DNA of 6,456 nucleotides from Deltaproteobacteria bacterium (GCA_025357175.1 JANXPS010000249.1:1-6456), one strand, 5' to 3'; shown: positions 1-6,456, counted from the stretch's first letter. Made by a program: numbers and translations. The notes: generated by a model not told the origin, from the sequence alone.

Positions 1-2
1 TG

Positions 3-2549
3 CCCTTCTATTTCATCGTCTTCTCCGGCGTCATGCATGCCGAGGCGTCAAACGCGCTCTTCGTACTCACCCGGAACGCAACCAACCAGATCCTCAATAC
101 GCTTGTCGCCCGGACGCTGGTAATCCTGCTTTCCTTCACGCCGCTCTCCTCCCCGTTCGGGGTGCGCGACCGGATCAGCTTCCGCGAAGCGCTCTTCACC
201 ACGCTCGCCTGCTTCGTCCTGATTCCCGCGCTCTGCATCGTCGTCCTCAACGGGCAGAGCGAAGGGAAGCGGGTCGAGCGGGAGATCCGGACGAACCTCG
301 TCAATGTGTCGTCCCAGGGGAAAAGCATTCTCGACGAGTGGATGAAGGACAACATCAGGACGGTCGCGGCCGTGGCGGCCTCGATCGACCCCAAGGCGTT
401 GCCGAAGGATACGCAGCGCTGGCTCAGGACGATCCGCGTGGGTTCCCCGGGGCTGATCCGGCTCGGGGTGGTCGATACGCGCGGCATCGTCGTCGCGCAC
501 GATCCGCCGGTCGACGAACTGGGACGCTCGACCATCGGGGTCGACGTATCGAGCCAGCCGTTCGTCGCCGAGATCGCCAGGACGCACGCGCTGGTCACCT
601 CGGACGTGGTCAGGTCCCGGCTCGGCAGGCCCGAACCGATCGTCATGCTCGCGCAGCCCATCCTGCGCAACGGGGCATACCAAGGCTACATCGGCGGCGT
701 CATCAACCTCGATGTATGGAACAACCTCATCGGGAAGGTATCCGAGAAATGGGACGTGAAGGCCACGCTGGTCGACCGGAATCACCGGGTGATCGCCAGC
801 AACCGGAACGATCTCAGGACCATGGCGAATTACGACTGGCGGGAGGGGGGAGAAGTGAGCCTCGCCCTGAACAACCTGTGGATCCGGCGGCCCAGGCAGG
901 ACAACCGCGTTCCCGGAACCGAACGGACCCGAAACAGCGTCTACCTGACCGAGATCGACCTGGAAAGCGGATCGGGCTGGAGGCTCATTCTCGAAACCTC
1001 GATGGCCCCGTTCCAGAAGGACATCTACTCTCGCTATTACAACACCCTGACGCTGCTCCTGGGGATCTTCGCCCTCGCGCTCGCGGGGGCCCACATCGTC
1101 AGTCGCAGGACGGTCAGGAACATCGAAAGGCTCGACCGGATCAGCATGGGGCTCCAGGACCGGCTGGCCCACGGGGAACACGTCGACTGGCCCGTGAGCC
1201 GCATCGCCGAAACCGGGTCTCTGATCCGGAGTTTCCGCTCAATGGCCGAAGCCCTTGCGGCCCGCTTCGCCGACCTCGCCGCGCTCAACGAAACGCTGGA
1301 AAAACGGGTGGAGGACCGGACGGCGGAACTGCGTCTCGCCAACATCGAGCTGAGCACCGAGATCGACGAACGAAAGCGCGTGGAACGCGCGCGCAGGCAG
1401 CTCGAGGAAGACCTGCTCCGCTCCCGCAAGCTCGAATCGCTCGGGGTGCTGGCCGGGGGCATCGCGCACGACTTCAACAATCTGCTGATGGCCATTCTCG
1501 GCAACATCACGCTGTCGCTTACGCTGACCAAGCCGGGGGAAGAAGTCCGGCGGCGGCTCATCGAAGCCGAGAAGGCGTCGCTGCGGGCGCAGGACCTGAC
1601 ACAGCAGCTGCTGACTTTTTCCCGCGGGGGGGCGCCGATCCGCGAGGCGGCGTCCATCGGCGACCTGGTCTCGGATACCGCGGGCTTTGCCCTGCGGGGC
1701 TCGAACGTCCGCCTCGAATTCGAACGGACGCCGGGACTGTGGCCCGCCGAGGTCGATCCGGGCCAGATCAGCCAGGTGATCAACAACCTGATCATCAACG
1801 CGAACCAGGCCATGCCCGGCTGCGGGACCGTGACGATCCGGACCGGGAATACGACCGTGACGGCCGGCGATCCGCTCCCGCTGCCCCCCGGAGACTACGT
1901 CACGATCACGGTTGCGGACCAGGGCGTCGGGATCCCGGCCGAACACCTGGAACGGATCTTCGATCCGTACTTCACGACCAAGCAGAAAGGAAGCGGCCTG
2001 GGCCTCGCCACCGTCTACTCGATCGTCAGGCGGCACGACGGGCATATCGAGGTCGCTTCGAGGCCGGGGGAGGGCGCCACGTTCAAGCTGTGGCTCCCCG
2101 CCGCGCGGCAGGCGACGCCGTCCGCGCCCGACGTGCCCGGGGGGCTGACGTCGGGCAACGGCCGGATCCTCGTGATGGACGACGAACCGTTCGTCCGAGA
2201 CGTTATCGGCGCGATGCTCGAACGACTGGGCTACGAGCCCGGATTCGCGGAACACGGGGAGGAAGCGATCGCTCTCTACCGGGGCGCGATGTCGGGCGGT
2301 TCCCCGTTCGCGGCGGTCATCATGGACCTGACGATACCGGGCGGCATGGGAGGCATCGAGGCCTCGCGGCGCCTTCGGGAGATCGACCCGGCCGTCCGGA
2401 TCATCGTGTCGAGCGGCTACTCGAACGACCCGGTGATGGCGAACTATCGCGACTACGGGTTCGTGGGCGTGGCCCGCAAGCCGTTCAAGGTCGAGGAACT
2501 GAGCCGGGTCCTCGGAGATGCGCTGGCGGACGCGGGCCCTGCCGCGTAA
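3..2549 (+). CDS. Hybrid sensor histidine kinase (dCache sensor, HisKA, HATPase, receiver), 5'-partial
   Basis: Membrane two-component hybrid kinase: an external signal should drive autophosphorylation of a histidine and transfer to an attached receiver. Residues are counted from the ATG at 33. A membrane segment at about 51-74 is followed by a ~260-residue outer region resembling a double-PAS dCache sensor, then a second membrane segment at ~338-356, a HAMP-like/coiled-coil linker to ~460, and HisKA with H-box AHDFNN (phospho-His H479). The HATPase has an N-box around N585-N589, G1 box D629-x-G-x-G and G2 box G653-S-G-L-G. The receiver has the acidic pair D716/D717, phospho-Asp D765 and K816, so kinase and receiver look active. 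The frame is open to the left edge with coding-like codons. Neither ATG33 nor GTG162 has a Shine-Dalgarno, so the true start is probably upstream. No Hpt domain or separate regulator gene is visible. The ligand is unknown. Confidence 0.93.
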   Translation, partial: PFYFIVFSGVMHAEASNALFVLTRNATNQILNTLVARTLVILLSFTPLSSPFGVRDRISFREALFTTLACFVLIPALCIVVLNGQSEGKRVEREIRTNLVNVSSQGKSILDEWMKDNIRTVAAVAASIDPKALPKDTQRWLRTIRVGSPGLIRLGVVDTRGIVVAHDPPVDELGRSTIGVDVSSQPFVAEIARTHALVTSDVVRSRLGRPEPIVMLAQPILRNGAYQGYIGGVINLDVWNNLIGKVSEKWDVKATLVDRNHRVIASNRNDLRTMANYDWREGGEVSLALNNLWIRRPRQDNRVPGTERTRNSVYLTEIDLESGSGWRLILETSMAPFQKDIYSRYYNTLTLLLGIFALALAGAHIVSRRTVRNIERLDRISMGLQDRLAHGEHVDWPVSRIAETGSLIRSFRSMAEALAARFADLAALNETLEKRVEDRTAELRLANIELSTEIDERKRVERARRQLEEDLLRSRKLESLGVLAGGIAHDFNNLLMAILGNITLSLTLTKPGEEVRRRLIEAEKASLRAQDLTQQLLTFSRGGAPIREAASIGDLVSDTAGFALRGSNVRLEFERTPGLWPAEVDPGQISQVINNLIINANQAMPGCGTVTIRTGNTTVTAGDPLPLPPGDYVTITVADQGVGIPAEHLERIFDPYFTTKQKGSGLGLATVYSIVRRHDGHIEVASRPGEGATFKLWLPAARQATPSAPDVPGGLTSGNGRILVMDDEPFVRDVIGAMLERLGYEPGFAEHGEEAIALYRGAMSGGSPFAAVIMDLTIPGGMGGIEASRRLREIDPAVRIIVSSGYSNDPVMANYRDYGFVGVARKPFKVEELSRVLGDALADAGPAA

Positions 2550-2578
2550 GCGGTAACGGCCGGCGAAGCCGACCCGCC

Positions 2579-5245
2579 CTATTTCGGAGAAGGCCCTTCC
2601 GTCACCTGGACGAAGTCCCCGGGACGGATCCACCTGGAGAAGGCGCCCCGCACTTCCTCGGCCGTGATCTTCAGATAGCGGTTCGCGGCACGGACCGGTT
2701 CGTCGAGCGGCAACCCTTCCGTCGCGTAATGGGCCAGCAGGCCTGCGATCTGGTCGGTGCTCGACTCCGAAAGGAAGATCCGCCGCAGGAGGATGACTTT
2801 CGCCTGCCGCAGTTCCGCAGCAGTTACCGGTTGCTCCCGCATCGACTTGAGGTCGCGGACGACCAGGTCGCGAGCCTTCGAGACGTTCGCCGGTTCGCAG
2901 GCGAAGTTCACCGAAAAGGTCGTGCGCGTCCTTCCGGCGTTGAGCCGTGCGCCGACATAATAGACGAGGCCGGTTTCTTCCCGGAGATCGCGGTAGAGCC
3001 GGGTCGCGTAGAAGGCGCCGGCAAGAACGCTGGTTCCGACCTGAAGGGGGTAGTAATCGGGGTCGAAGCGCGTGATGCCCACGGTCTGGGCAAGCGTCGC
3101 ATCGGCCTGCACCCGGATCGTATTCGGGACCTCGGCCGTGGACGGAGGGTTCGCCTTCACCGCCGGGAGATCGGTCTCGGGCTTCGGCCCCGCGGACTTC
3201 CATGAGCCGAAACAGCGTTCGACGGTTTTACGCGCCTGCTCCGGCGTGACCTGTCCGACGACGACGATCGTGGTCAGGTCGGGGCGGAACGCCTTTTCGT
3301 GGTACGACCTGACGTCGGCGATGGAAAGCGACTGGACGGTTTCCTTCGTCGCCTGCCGCAGCGCCGGATCCGCCTTCGGGAAAAGGGCCCCCTGAAGGGC
3401 GCGATGCGCCAGGTACGCCGGCGTCCGGATTTCGCCGTCGACCGATGCCGCCGTCTCGTCGCGAACCACGGCGAAGCCCTCTTCGGGCAGCGCGGGGCGC
3501 AGCAGATTCTCGGCCAGCAAACGCACCCCGTTGTCGAAGCCGTCGGCGAGCACTTTCAGGGAGAATCCCGCACCCGCGGACGCCTCGGCGCCGATGTCGT
3601 CCAGCGCCTTCTGGTATGCCAACCTGTCGAGCGTCCGCGTGCCGTAGGGGAACAGACCGTCCAGGACCCGGTCGACGCCTTCCTTGCCCTCCGGAGTTTC
3701 GAGGTTCGGCTCATTCCGTATCCGGCCGACCAGCGTGACCGTCGGGCTCACCGATTCGGGCTGGACGATGAGGCGAATGCCGTTGGGCAGCGTCATGTCC
3801 GAGGGCTTGACTCTCGAGACCGGAACGGAGGGCGATTCGACGGCCTTCTTCGCCCACGCGGGAATCTTGACGTCTTTCGTCCGGCCAGGGGCGAACGATT
3901 CCCCCCCGCCGAAGACGGCCGACGAGACCGGTTTCCCGGATTCCCGAGGCGTGAGCAGCGCCGTGATCGCAGTGTCGTTCGCGAGATATTTCGCGGCGAC
4001 GCGGTTTACATCCTCGACCGTCACCTTCCGGATCGCGTCGATGTCGTCATCCGGGGAATTCCGCTTCTCGGCGGCCAGCGCCTGGGACCAGGCGAACGCG
4101 AGGCCCGCCACCGAATTCTTCATGAAGCCGGCCTGCGCGATCTCGTGCCGCTTCGCCGCCTCGACGAGATCGGAGGGAAAGCCTTTTCCTGCGTTTGCTG
4201 CGACGATCTCCTTGAGACGGGCGATGAGGGCGTTCCCGTCTCCGCCCTTCGGGAAGGAGGCTTCGACGTAGCCGAACCCCGCCTTGGGGAGGGCGTCGCC
4301 GTTGAAATCGACGGAAAGGGCCTTGCCTTGCGGAACCAGCGCGTAGAGATCGCCGCGGCGGCTGTCGAGCACGTCGGCCAGGATCGTTCCGGCCGCGTAA
4401 TCGGGGCTTTCGTATCCGGGCAGCCGATAGGCCACGACCGCAAGCCCGGTCGGCAGGTCGGTATCCATCTCGATCCGTGCGGGACGAATCGGCTTGACCG
4501 CAAAGCGGCGGCGCGGCGGCAGCTTGCGTGAGCGGATCGGGCCGAACAGCCGCTTCACTTCGGAGAGCGCCTTGCCTGCGTCGACGTCTCCGGCGATCAC
4601 GAGGAGCGCGTTGTTGGGCGCGTACCAGTCGCGGTAGAACTTCTTGAGTTTTGCACCGGTGGTCTTCCGGAAGGAGTCGCGCGTTCCGAGCGCCGTCTGA
4701 TCGTAAGGGGTATCGGGGTACATTTCCTTCAGCAGGCGGAGGTAGAACGAGTACTGGGGGCTGGAGAGATCGCGGGCGATTTCCTGCTCCATCGCCCCCC
4801 GCTCCTTCACCCAGTCCTTCTCCCGGTCGAGGACGTCCTTCATCCGGATCGCCTCGATGTGCAAGGCAACACCGAGCGCATCGGATGGAACCGTCAGGTG
4901 ATAGCCGGTGGTGATCGGGGAGGTGCCCGCGTTCGAGTCGCCGCCGAGGGCGGCGCTGATCGCCGAAAACTGCTCCGAGGAAAGGCCCGGATGGCCCCGG
5001 AACATCATGTGCTCCTGCGCGTGCGCCATGCCGGGATAGCCGGCGGGCGCATCGACGGATCCGACGAGGTAGGTGACTTGCGTCGTCACCACGGGCGCGA
5101 GCGGGTTGGGAACGATCACGACCCGAAGCCCGTTGGGCAGCGTCACCCGGACGACGGCGTCGCCGGCTCCGGCCACCGGGGCCAGGACCGTGAGCAGCAG
5201 GGCAAGGGCGGAAATGGCGATGACGGTCCGTGTTCTCGCGTTCAT
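2579..5245 (-). CDS. Secreted zinc metalloprotease, M16 (pitrilysin) family, two-domain
   Basis: Predicted exported zinc peptidase of 888 residues, the usual size for tandem M16 proteins (PqqL/YmxG-like). The first ~27 residues form a signal peptide: a basic start (MNARTR), a hydrophobic core, then an AGA signal-peptidase site. The N-terminal half carries the inverted zinc motif HAQEH (zinc ligands H75 and H79, catalytic E78). Third ligand E155 lies 76 residues further on, in the expected KERGAMEQE context with E148. An M16 C-terminal-type domain follows (WYAPNNALLVIAGDV). A second M16 pair starts near residue 480 (MTLPNGIRLIV) but has VDRVLDG where the zinc motif would be, so it is probably structural. 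The start at 5245 was chosen over an in-frame start at 5332 because it gives a clean signal peptide and has a Shine-Dalgarno 6 bases upstream. Convergent with the kinase gene. The substrate is unknown; peptide clearance in the periplasm is an inference. Confidence 0.93.
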   Translation of the reverse strand: MNARTRTVIAISALALLLTVLAPVAGAGDAVVRVTLPNGLRVVIVPNPLAPVVTTQVTYLVGSVDAPAGYPGMAHAQEHMMFRGHPGLSSEQFSAISAALGGDSNAGTSPITTGYHLTVPSDALGVALHIEAIRMKDVLDREKDWVKERGAMEQEIARDLSSPQYSFYLRLLKEMYPDTPYDQTALGTRDSFRKTTGAKLKKFYRDWYAPNNALLVIAGDVDAGKALSEVKRLFGPIRSRKLPPRRRFAVKPIRPARIEMDTDLPTGLAVVAYRLPGYESPDYAAGTILADVLDSRRGDLYALVPQGKALSVDFNGDALPKAGFGYVEASFPKGGDGNALIARLKEIVAANAGKGFPSDLVEAAKRHEIAQAGFMKNSVAGLAFAWSQALAAEKRNSPDDDIDAIRKVTVEDVNRVAAKYLANDTAITALLTPRESGKPVSSAVFGGGESFAPGRTKDVKIPAWAKKAVESPSVPVSRVKPSDMTLPNGIRLIVQPESVSPTVTLVGRIRNEPNLETPEGKEGVDRVLDGLFPYGTRTLDRLAYQKALDDIGAEASAGAGFSLKVLADGFDNGVRLLAENLLRPALPEEGFAVVRDETAASVDGEIRTPAYLAHRALQGALFPKADPALRQATKETVQSLSIADVRSYHEKAFRPDLTTIVVVGQVTPEQARKTVERCFGSWKSAGPKPETDLPAVKANPPSTAEVPNTIRVQADATLAQTVGITRFDPDYYPLQVGTSVLAGAFYATRLYRDLREETGLVYYVGARLNAGRTRTTFSVNFACEPANVSKARDLVVRDLKSMREQPVTAAELRQAKVILLRRIFLSESSTDQIAGLLAHYATEGLPLDEPVRAANRYLKITAEEVRGAFSRWIRPGDFVQVTEGPSPK

Positions 5246-5251
5246 GAATTT

Positions 5252-5258
5252 CCCTTCT
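5252..5258 (-). promoter_or_regulatory. Ribosome-binding site of the M16 protease
   Basis: On the minus strand this reads AGAAGGG, six bases before the ATG at 5245. It supports that ATG over the upstream in-frame alternative at 5332, whose extra 29 residues (MTPAISRMDRYPP and on) would put a non-signal-like leader before the hydrophobic core. Confidence 0.7.
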
Positions 5259-5336
5259 GAATTTCCTTTTGCCCTTTTAGGGAGATGCGGATTCGGGGGA
5301 TAGCGATCCATGCGGGATATGGCCGGGGTCAACGCG

Positions 5337-5657
5337 TCATCCAGGACCGCTCGCTGCGGGCGATGGAGTCTGAATGCATGACGCGCTCAGGCATATTGCC
5401 GACTCTCCGGATTCACATGATTTTCGGAAGATTGATCCTAGCACGGGGACGAAAGAACCGGCGACCCTGCCGGCGGTCCCCCCGGTCTGGTAGGAGAGCT
5501 TCCCCGAGAGCTCGGCCGGAACCTCGCTCCGCTCATTCCTGACGAGGTACGAACCGCGGTTCACGGCCGTAACGCATGCAAAACTCCGCTCCTCGCCACA
5601 TATCGCGGGGATGTTTGCATCTGAATATCGATCGAACCCGAGGTCAGACAGTTCCAC
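5337..5657 (-). pseudogene. rsgA: Truncated N-terminal fragment of RsgA-type ribosome-assembly GTPase
   Basis: RsgA (YjeQ/EngC) is a circularly permuted GTPase acting in late 30S ribosome maturation. It has an N-terminal OB fold, a GTPase domain and a C-terminal zinc domain, about 300-350 residues in all. From the GTG at 5657 the minus strand encodes about 57 residues that match the start and OB fold of Geobacter-type RsgA as I recall it: MELSDLGFD, then VTAVNRGSYLVRNE, then EVPAELSGKLSYQ (to about 5487). After that the frame changes character (TGGTAGRVAGSF and on) and stops at 5337, with no GDWV motif, no G1-G4 GTPase motifs and no zinc-binding residues. The other two minus frames after the break show no RsgA continuation either, so this looks like a deletion or rearrangement remnant, not a single frameshift. 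A Shine-Dalgarno and start codon are kept, so a short peptide could still be made. The RsgA match is from memory, with no alignment run. Confidence 0.7.
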
Positions 5658-5666
5658 TTCCCCGTC

Positions 5667-5672
5667 CCTCCT
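5667..5672 (-). promoter_or_regulatory. Ribosome-binding site of the rsgA-like fragment
   Basis: AGGAGG on the minus strand, nine bases before the GTG at 5657. Its survival supports that GTG as the ancestral start and suggests the truncation is not very old. Confidence 0.55.
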
Positions 5673-5844
5673 GATCGGTCCATCCCGGATGTTCCTGCGT
5701 GAATTCGTCGATGTGCTTCCCGGGGTGCCTGATCGTCCGCTTCACGAAGTCATCCCCTTTTTCAGGATAATTTTCTTGAATATTTCGGGAACCATTCGCC
5801 ACCGGGCGTGTTGAACAGGGTAACAGGTCCCCACCCACCATCAG

Positions 5845-5851
5845 AAGGAGG
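5845..5851 (+). promoter_or_regulatory. Strong ribosome-binding site of the small exported protein
   Basis: A perfect AAGGAGG six bases before the ATG at 5858. This is the strongest Shine-Dalgarno in the window. It fixes the start of the small gene and suggests good expression. Confidence 0.85.
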
Positions 5852-5857
5852 AATCAG

Positions 5858-6139
5858 ATGAGAAACATCGCCCTTTCGATCACGGCCGGTGCACTGATGC
5901 TGTCCGGCATCGCAGCTTACGCCGGCGAACCCGTCTTGAACGTGAGCCCGAAGAAGCACCCCAACATCGCGGCAGCCCAGCGGCTGAGCCGCAACGCCTA
6001 TGACAAGATCGTCGACGCGCAGCGGGCCAACGAGTGGGACATGGACGGTCACGCCCAAAAAGCAAAGGAACTTCTCGACCAGGTCAACAATGAACTGAAG
6101 CTCGCCGCAGAAGCCGCCAACAGGAACAAGGGGAAATAG
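5858..6139 (+). CDS. Small exported protein of unknown function
   Basis: A 93-residue protein with an N-terminal signal peptide: MRN, a hydrophobic core to about residue 20, then AYAGEP with likely cleavage after AYA. The mature part is only ~70 residues, highly charged and rich in Ala, Lys and Asn. It has a motif-like start (NVSPKKHPNIAAAQ) followed by what should be two amphipathic helices (RLSRNAYDKIVDAQRANEW, then AQKAKELLDQVNNELKLA) joined by DMDG, and a basic tail. There are no cysteines after the signal, so no heme or disulfide is expected, and there is no lipobox. I recall similar small periplasmic proteins (SPK-HPN-AAAQ, DMDGHA-KAKELL) in Geobacter relatives and other Proteobacteria, all without known function. 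It has its own strong ribosome-binding site and a terminator 14 bases after the stop, so it appears monocistronic. The helical-hairpin fold is an inference; no function is assigned. Confidence 0.88.
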   Translation: MRNIALSITAGALMLSGIAAYAGEPVLNVSPKKHPNIAAAQRLSRNAYDKIVDAQRANEWDMDGHAQKAKELLDQVNNELKLAAEAANRNKGK

Positions 6140-6153
6140 CGCCGGAAAGAAAA

Positions 6154-6183
6154 AACCCCTCGCAGATCGCTCTGCGAGGGGTT
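6154..6183. terminator. Bidirectional intrinsic terminator
   Basis: A perfect 13-bp stem (6154-6166 with 6171-6183) around the four-base loop TCGC. On the minus strand the stem is followed by a run of T (TTTTTTCTTT), a strong terminator for the leftward tRNA-Ala, whose 3' end is only 9 bases upstream. On the plus strand it is followed by GGTTTTG, a weaker tail that can end the small exported gene. The convergent units therefore appear to share one hairpin. Confidence 0.9.
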
Positions 6184-6192
6184 GGTTTTGCA

Positions 6193-6268
6193 TGGTGGAG
6201 ATGAACGGGATCGAACCGTCGGCCTCCTGAATGCCATTCAGGCGCTCTCCCAGCTGAGCTACATCCCC
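6193..6268 (-). tRNA. tRNA-Ala (anticodon GGC)
   Basis: A full 76-base cloverleaf on the minus strand. Acceptor stem GGGGATG pairs with CATCTCC and includes the G3:U70 wobble, the main identity element for alanyl-tRNA synthetase. D-stem GCTC/GAGC and anticodon stem CCTGA/TCAGG are intact, with loop ATGGCAT and anticodon GGC at 6233-6235, which reads GCC and GCU alanine codons. The variable loop is followed by T-arm GACGG-TTCGATC-CCGTT (one G:U pair) and discriminator A73. The terminal CCA is encoded in the genome (6193-6195). No structural defect is visible. No duplicated 3' end, which would mark an integration site, was seen in this window. Confidence 0.97.
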
Positions 6269-6286
6269 ACACCATCGGGAACCGAG

Positions 6287-6316
6287 ATTCTACATCACCG
6301 GCCCCCGGAAAATCAA
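6287..6316 (-). promoter_or_regulatory. Sigma70-type promoter of tRNA-Ala
   Basis: On the minus strand, -35 TTGATT (6311-6316) and -10 TAGAAT (6287-6292) are separated by 18 bases. The -10 ends 18 bases before the mature tRNA 5' end, leaving a leader of about 10 bases, as is normal for tRNA genes. The -35 lies only six bases after the stop codon of the TPR gene, so the tRNA may be transcribed both from here and by read-through from that gene. The spacer holds a small GC-rich inverted repeat (CCGG-GGG-CCGG). Confidence 0.7.
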
Positions 6317-6322
6317 CTCCCT

Positions 6323-6456
6323 TTATCGGCGCCCGCCGGGCTTCGGCTTCAATCGCCTGATCGTCGCGTCAAGGTTGGTCTTCGCATCCCCGTCGCCGGG
6401 CCGGATCCGGAGCGCCTCGCGGAAATGGGCGAGCGCCTCTTCATCCCGGCCGAGGC
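6323..6456 (-). CDS. C-terminal end of a TPR-repeat protein (5'-partial)
   Basis: The last 43 codons of a gene entering from the right edge, ending in TAA at 6323-6325. The visible peptide begins LGRDEEALAHFREALRIRP, which matches the second-helix consensus of a tetratricopeptide repeat (G, EEA, F, AL and P at the expected spacings). It is followed by GDGDAKTNLDATIRRLK, a capping helix, and the basic tail KPKPGGRR. TPR proteins are protein-binding scaffolds; whatever catalytic or membrane part this one has lies outside the window, so its role cannot be told. Codon use matches the neighbours (GC-rich third positions). No terminator is seen between its stop and the tRNA promoter. Confidence 0.85.
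   Translation of the reverse strand, partial: LGRDEEALAHFREALRIRPGDGDAKTNLDATIRRLKPKPGGRR

Larger units (their letters stand above)
5246..5857. other. 612-base stretch without an intact recognised gene
   Basis: Lies between the leftward protease and the rightward small exported protein, so it should hold the promoters of both. It contains the rsgA-like fragment (5337-5657) and a 33-codon minus-strand reading frame just upstream of it (5644-5745). Short plus-strand frames here resemble no protein family known to me. Candidate promoter elements are weak. For the rightward gene there is GATAAT at 5766-5771, with TTCACG at 5741-5746 as a poor -35 at 19-base spacing, and a GGAAC at 5788-5792 that could suit an ECF sigma factor. 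For the leftward gene there is an isolated TTGACC on the minus strand at 5327-5332 with no convincing -10. No IS ends, direct repeats or attachment site were seen. Confidence 0.5.

Noticed and set aside
48..1181. A 377-codon minus-strand frame opposite the kinase sensor region.
   Set aside because: It is Asp/Arg/Pro-rich antisense shadow, while the plus strand has a coherent dCache-like domain with membrane segments.
2561..2571. Hairpin CGGC-GAA-GCCG in the gap between the convergent kinase and protease genes.
   Set aside because: The stem is only four base pairs and has no T-run on either side, too weak to call a terminator.
1239..3203. A 654-codon minus-strand open frame spanning the kinase 3' half and the protease 3' end.
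   Set aside because: The protein is low in complexity and Arg-rich, has no recognisable family, and lies antisense to catalytic motifs of the kinase.
338..3205. A 955-codon plus-strand open frame across the kinase and into the protease gene.
   Set aside because: It is a shadow of GC-rich coding sequence. Its translation is dominated by Arg, Gly, Pro and Asp with no domain, and it crosses the convergent junction of two genes with clear family motifs in other frames.
5327..5332. Minus-strand TTGACC as a -35 for the protease gene.
   Set aside because: No acceptable -10 hexamer lies 16-19 bases downstream, so it was not called as a promoter.
5450..5560. Possible riboswitch-like GC-rich fold (GGGACGAAAG, ACCGGCGACC and nearby inverted repeats).
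   Set aside because: Compared with the c-di-GMP riboswitch pattern it lacks the conserved core, and most of the stretch is antisense to the rsgA-like fragment.
5551..5562. 12-base perfect palindrome GAACCGCGGTTC.
   Set aside because: It falls inside the codons of the conserved RsgA-like segment (NRGS), so coding content explains it, and there is no second copy to suggest an operator.
6193..6268. tRNA-Ala as an integration (att) site.
   Set aside because: No repeat of the tRNA 3' end, integrase gene or mobile-element feature was seen in the window.

Overview
The window is 6.5 kb of GC-rich bacterial chromosome with strongly GC-biased third codon positions. Features pointing to a Gram-negative host are an exported M16 protease, a kinase with a sensor domain outside the membrane, and a small exported protein. 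The gene styles (a dCache hybrid kinase with an AHDFNN H-box, a small lysine- and alanine-rich exported protein, an RsgA start resembling Geobacter-type RsgA) recall Geobacter and related Desulfuromonadota. That placement rests on remembered family resemblance and is only moderately sure.

Layout, left to right. (1) Positions 1-2549, plus strand: a hybrid sensor histidine kinase whose frame runs off the left edge. Its parts are a hydrophobic N-terminal extension, a membrane segment, a dCache-like sensor, a second membrane segment, a HAMP/coiled-coil linker, HisKA, HATPase and a receiver. (2) Positions 2579-5245, minus strand, convergent with the kinase across 29 bases: an 888-residue secreted two-domain M16 metalloprotease with a complete zinc site in the N-terminal half only. 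(3) Positions 5246-5857: a 612-base stretch without an intact recognised gene. It contains a decayed minus-strand fragment that reads as the first ~57 residues of the ribosome-assembly GTPase RsgA, with its ribosome-binding site and GTG start still in place. (4) Positions 5858-6139, plus strand: a 93-residue exported protein of unknown function with a strong Shine-Dalgarno. (5) Positions 6154-6183: a perfect 13-bp hairpin terminator placed to serve both strands. (6) Positions 6193-6268, minus strand: tRNA-Ala(GGC), with a sigma70-type promoter just upstream. (7) Positions 6323-6456, minus strand: the C-terminal end of a TPR protein entering from the right.

The genes do not form an obvious joint pathway. 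The kinase and protease are convergent, and the small exported protein and the tRNA are separate units that share one terminator. No mobile element, CRISPR array or clear new system was found. The points most worth a second look are the truncated rsgA-like fragment, the hydrophobic extension of the kinase beyond the left edge, and the uncharacterised small exported protein.
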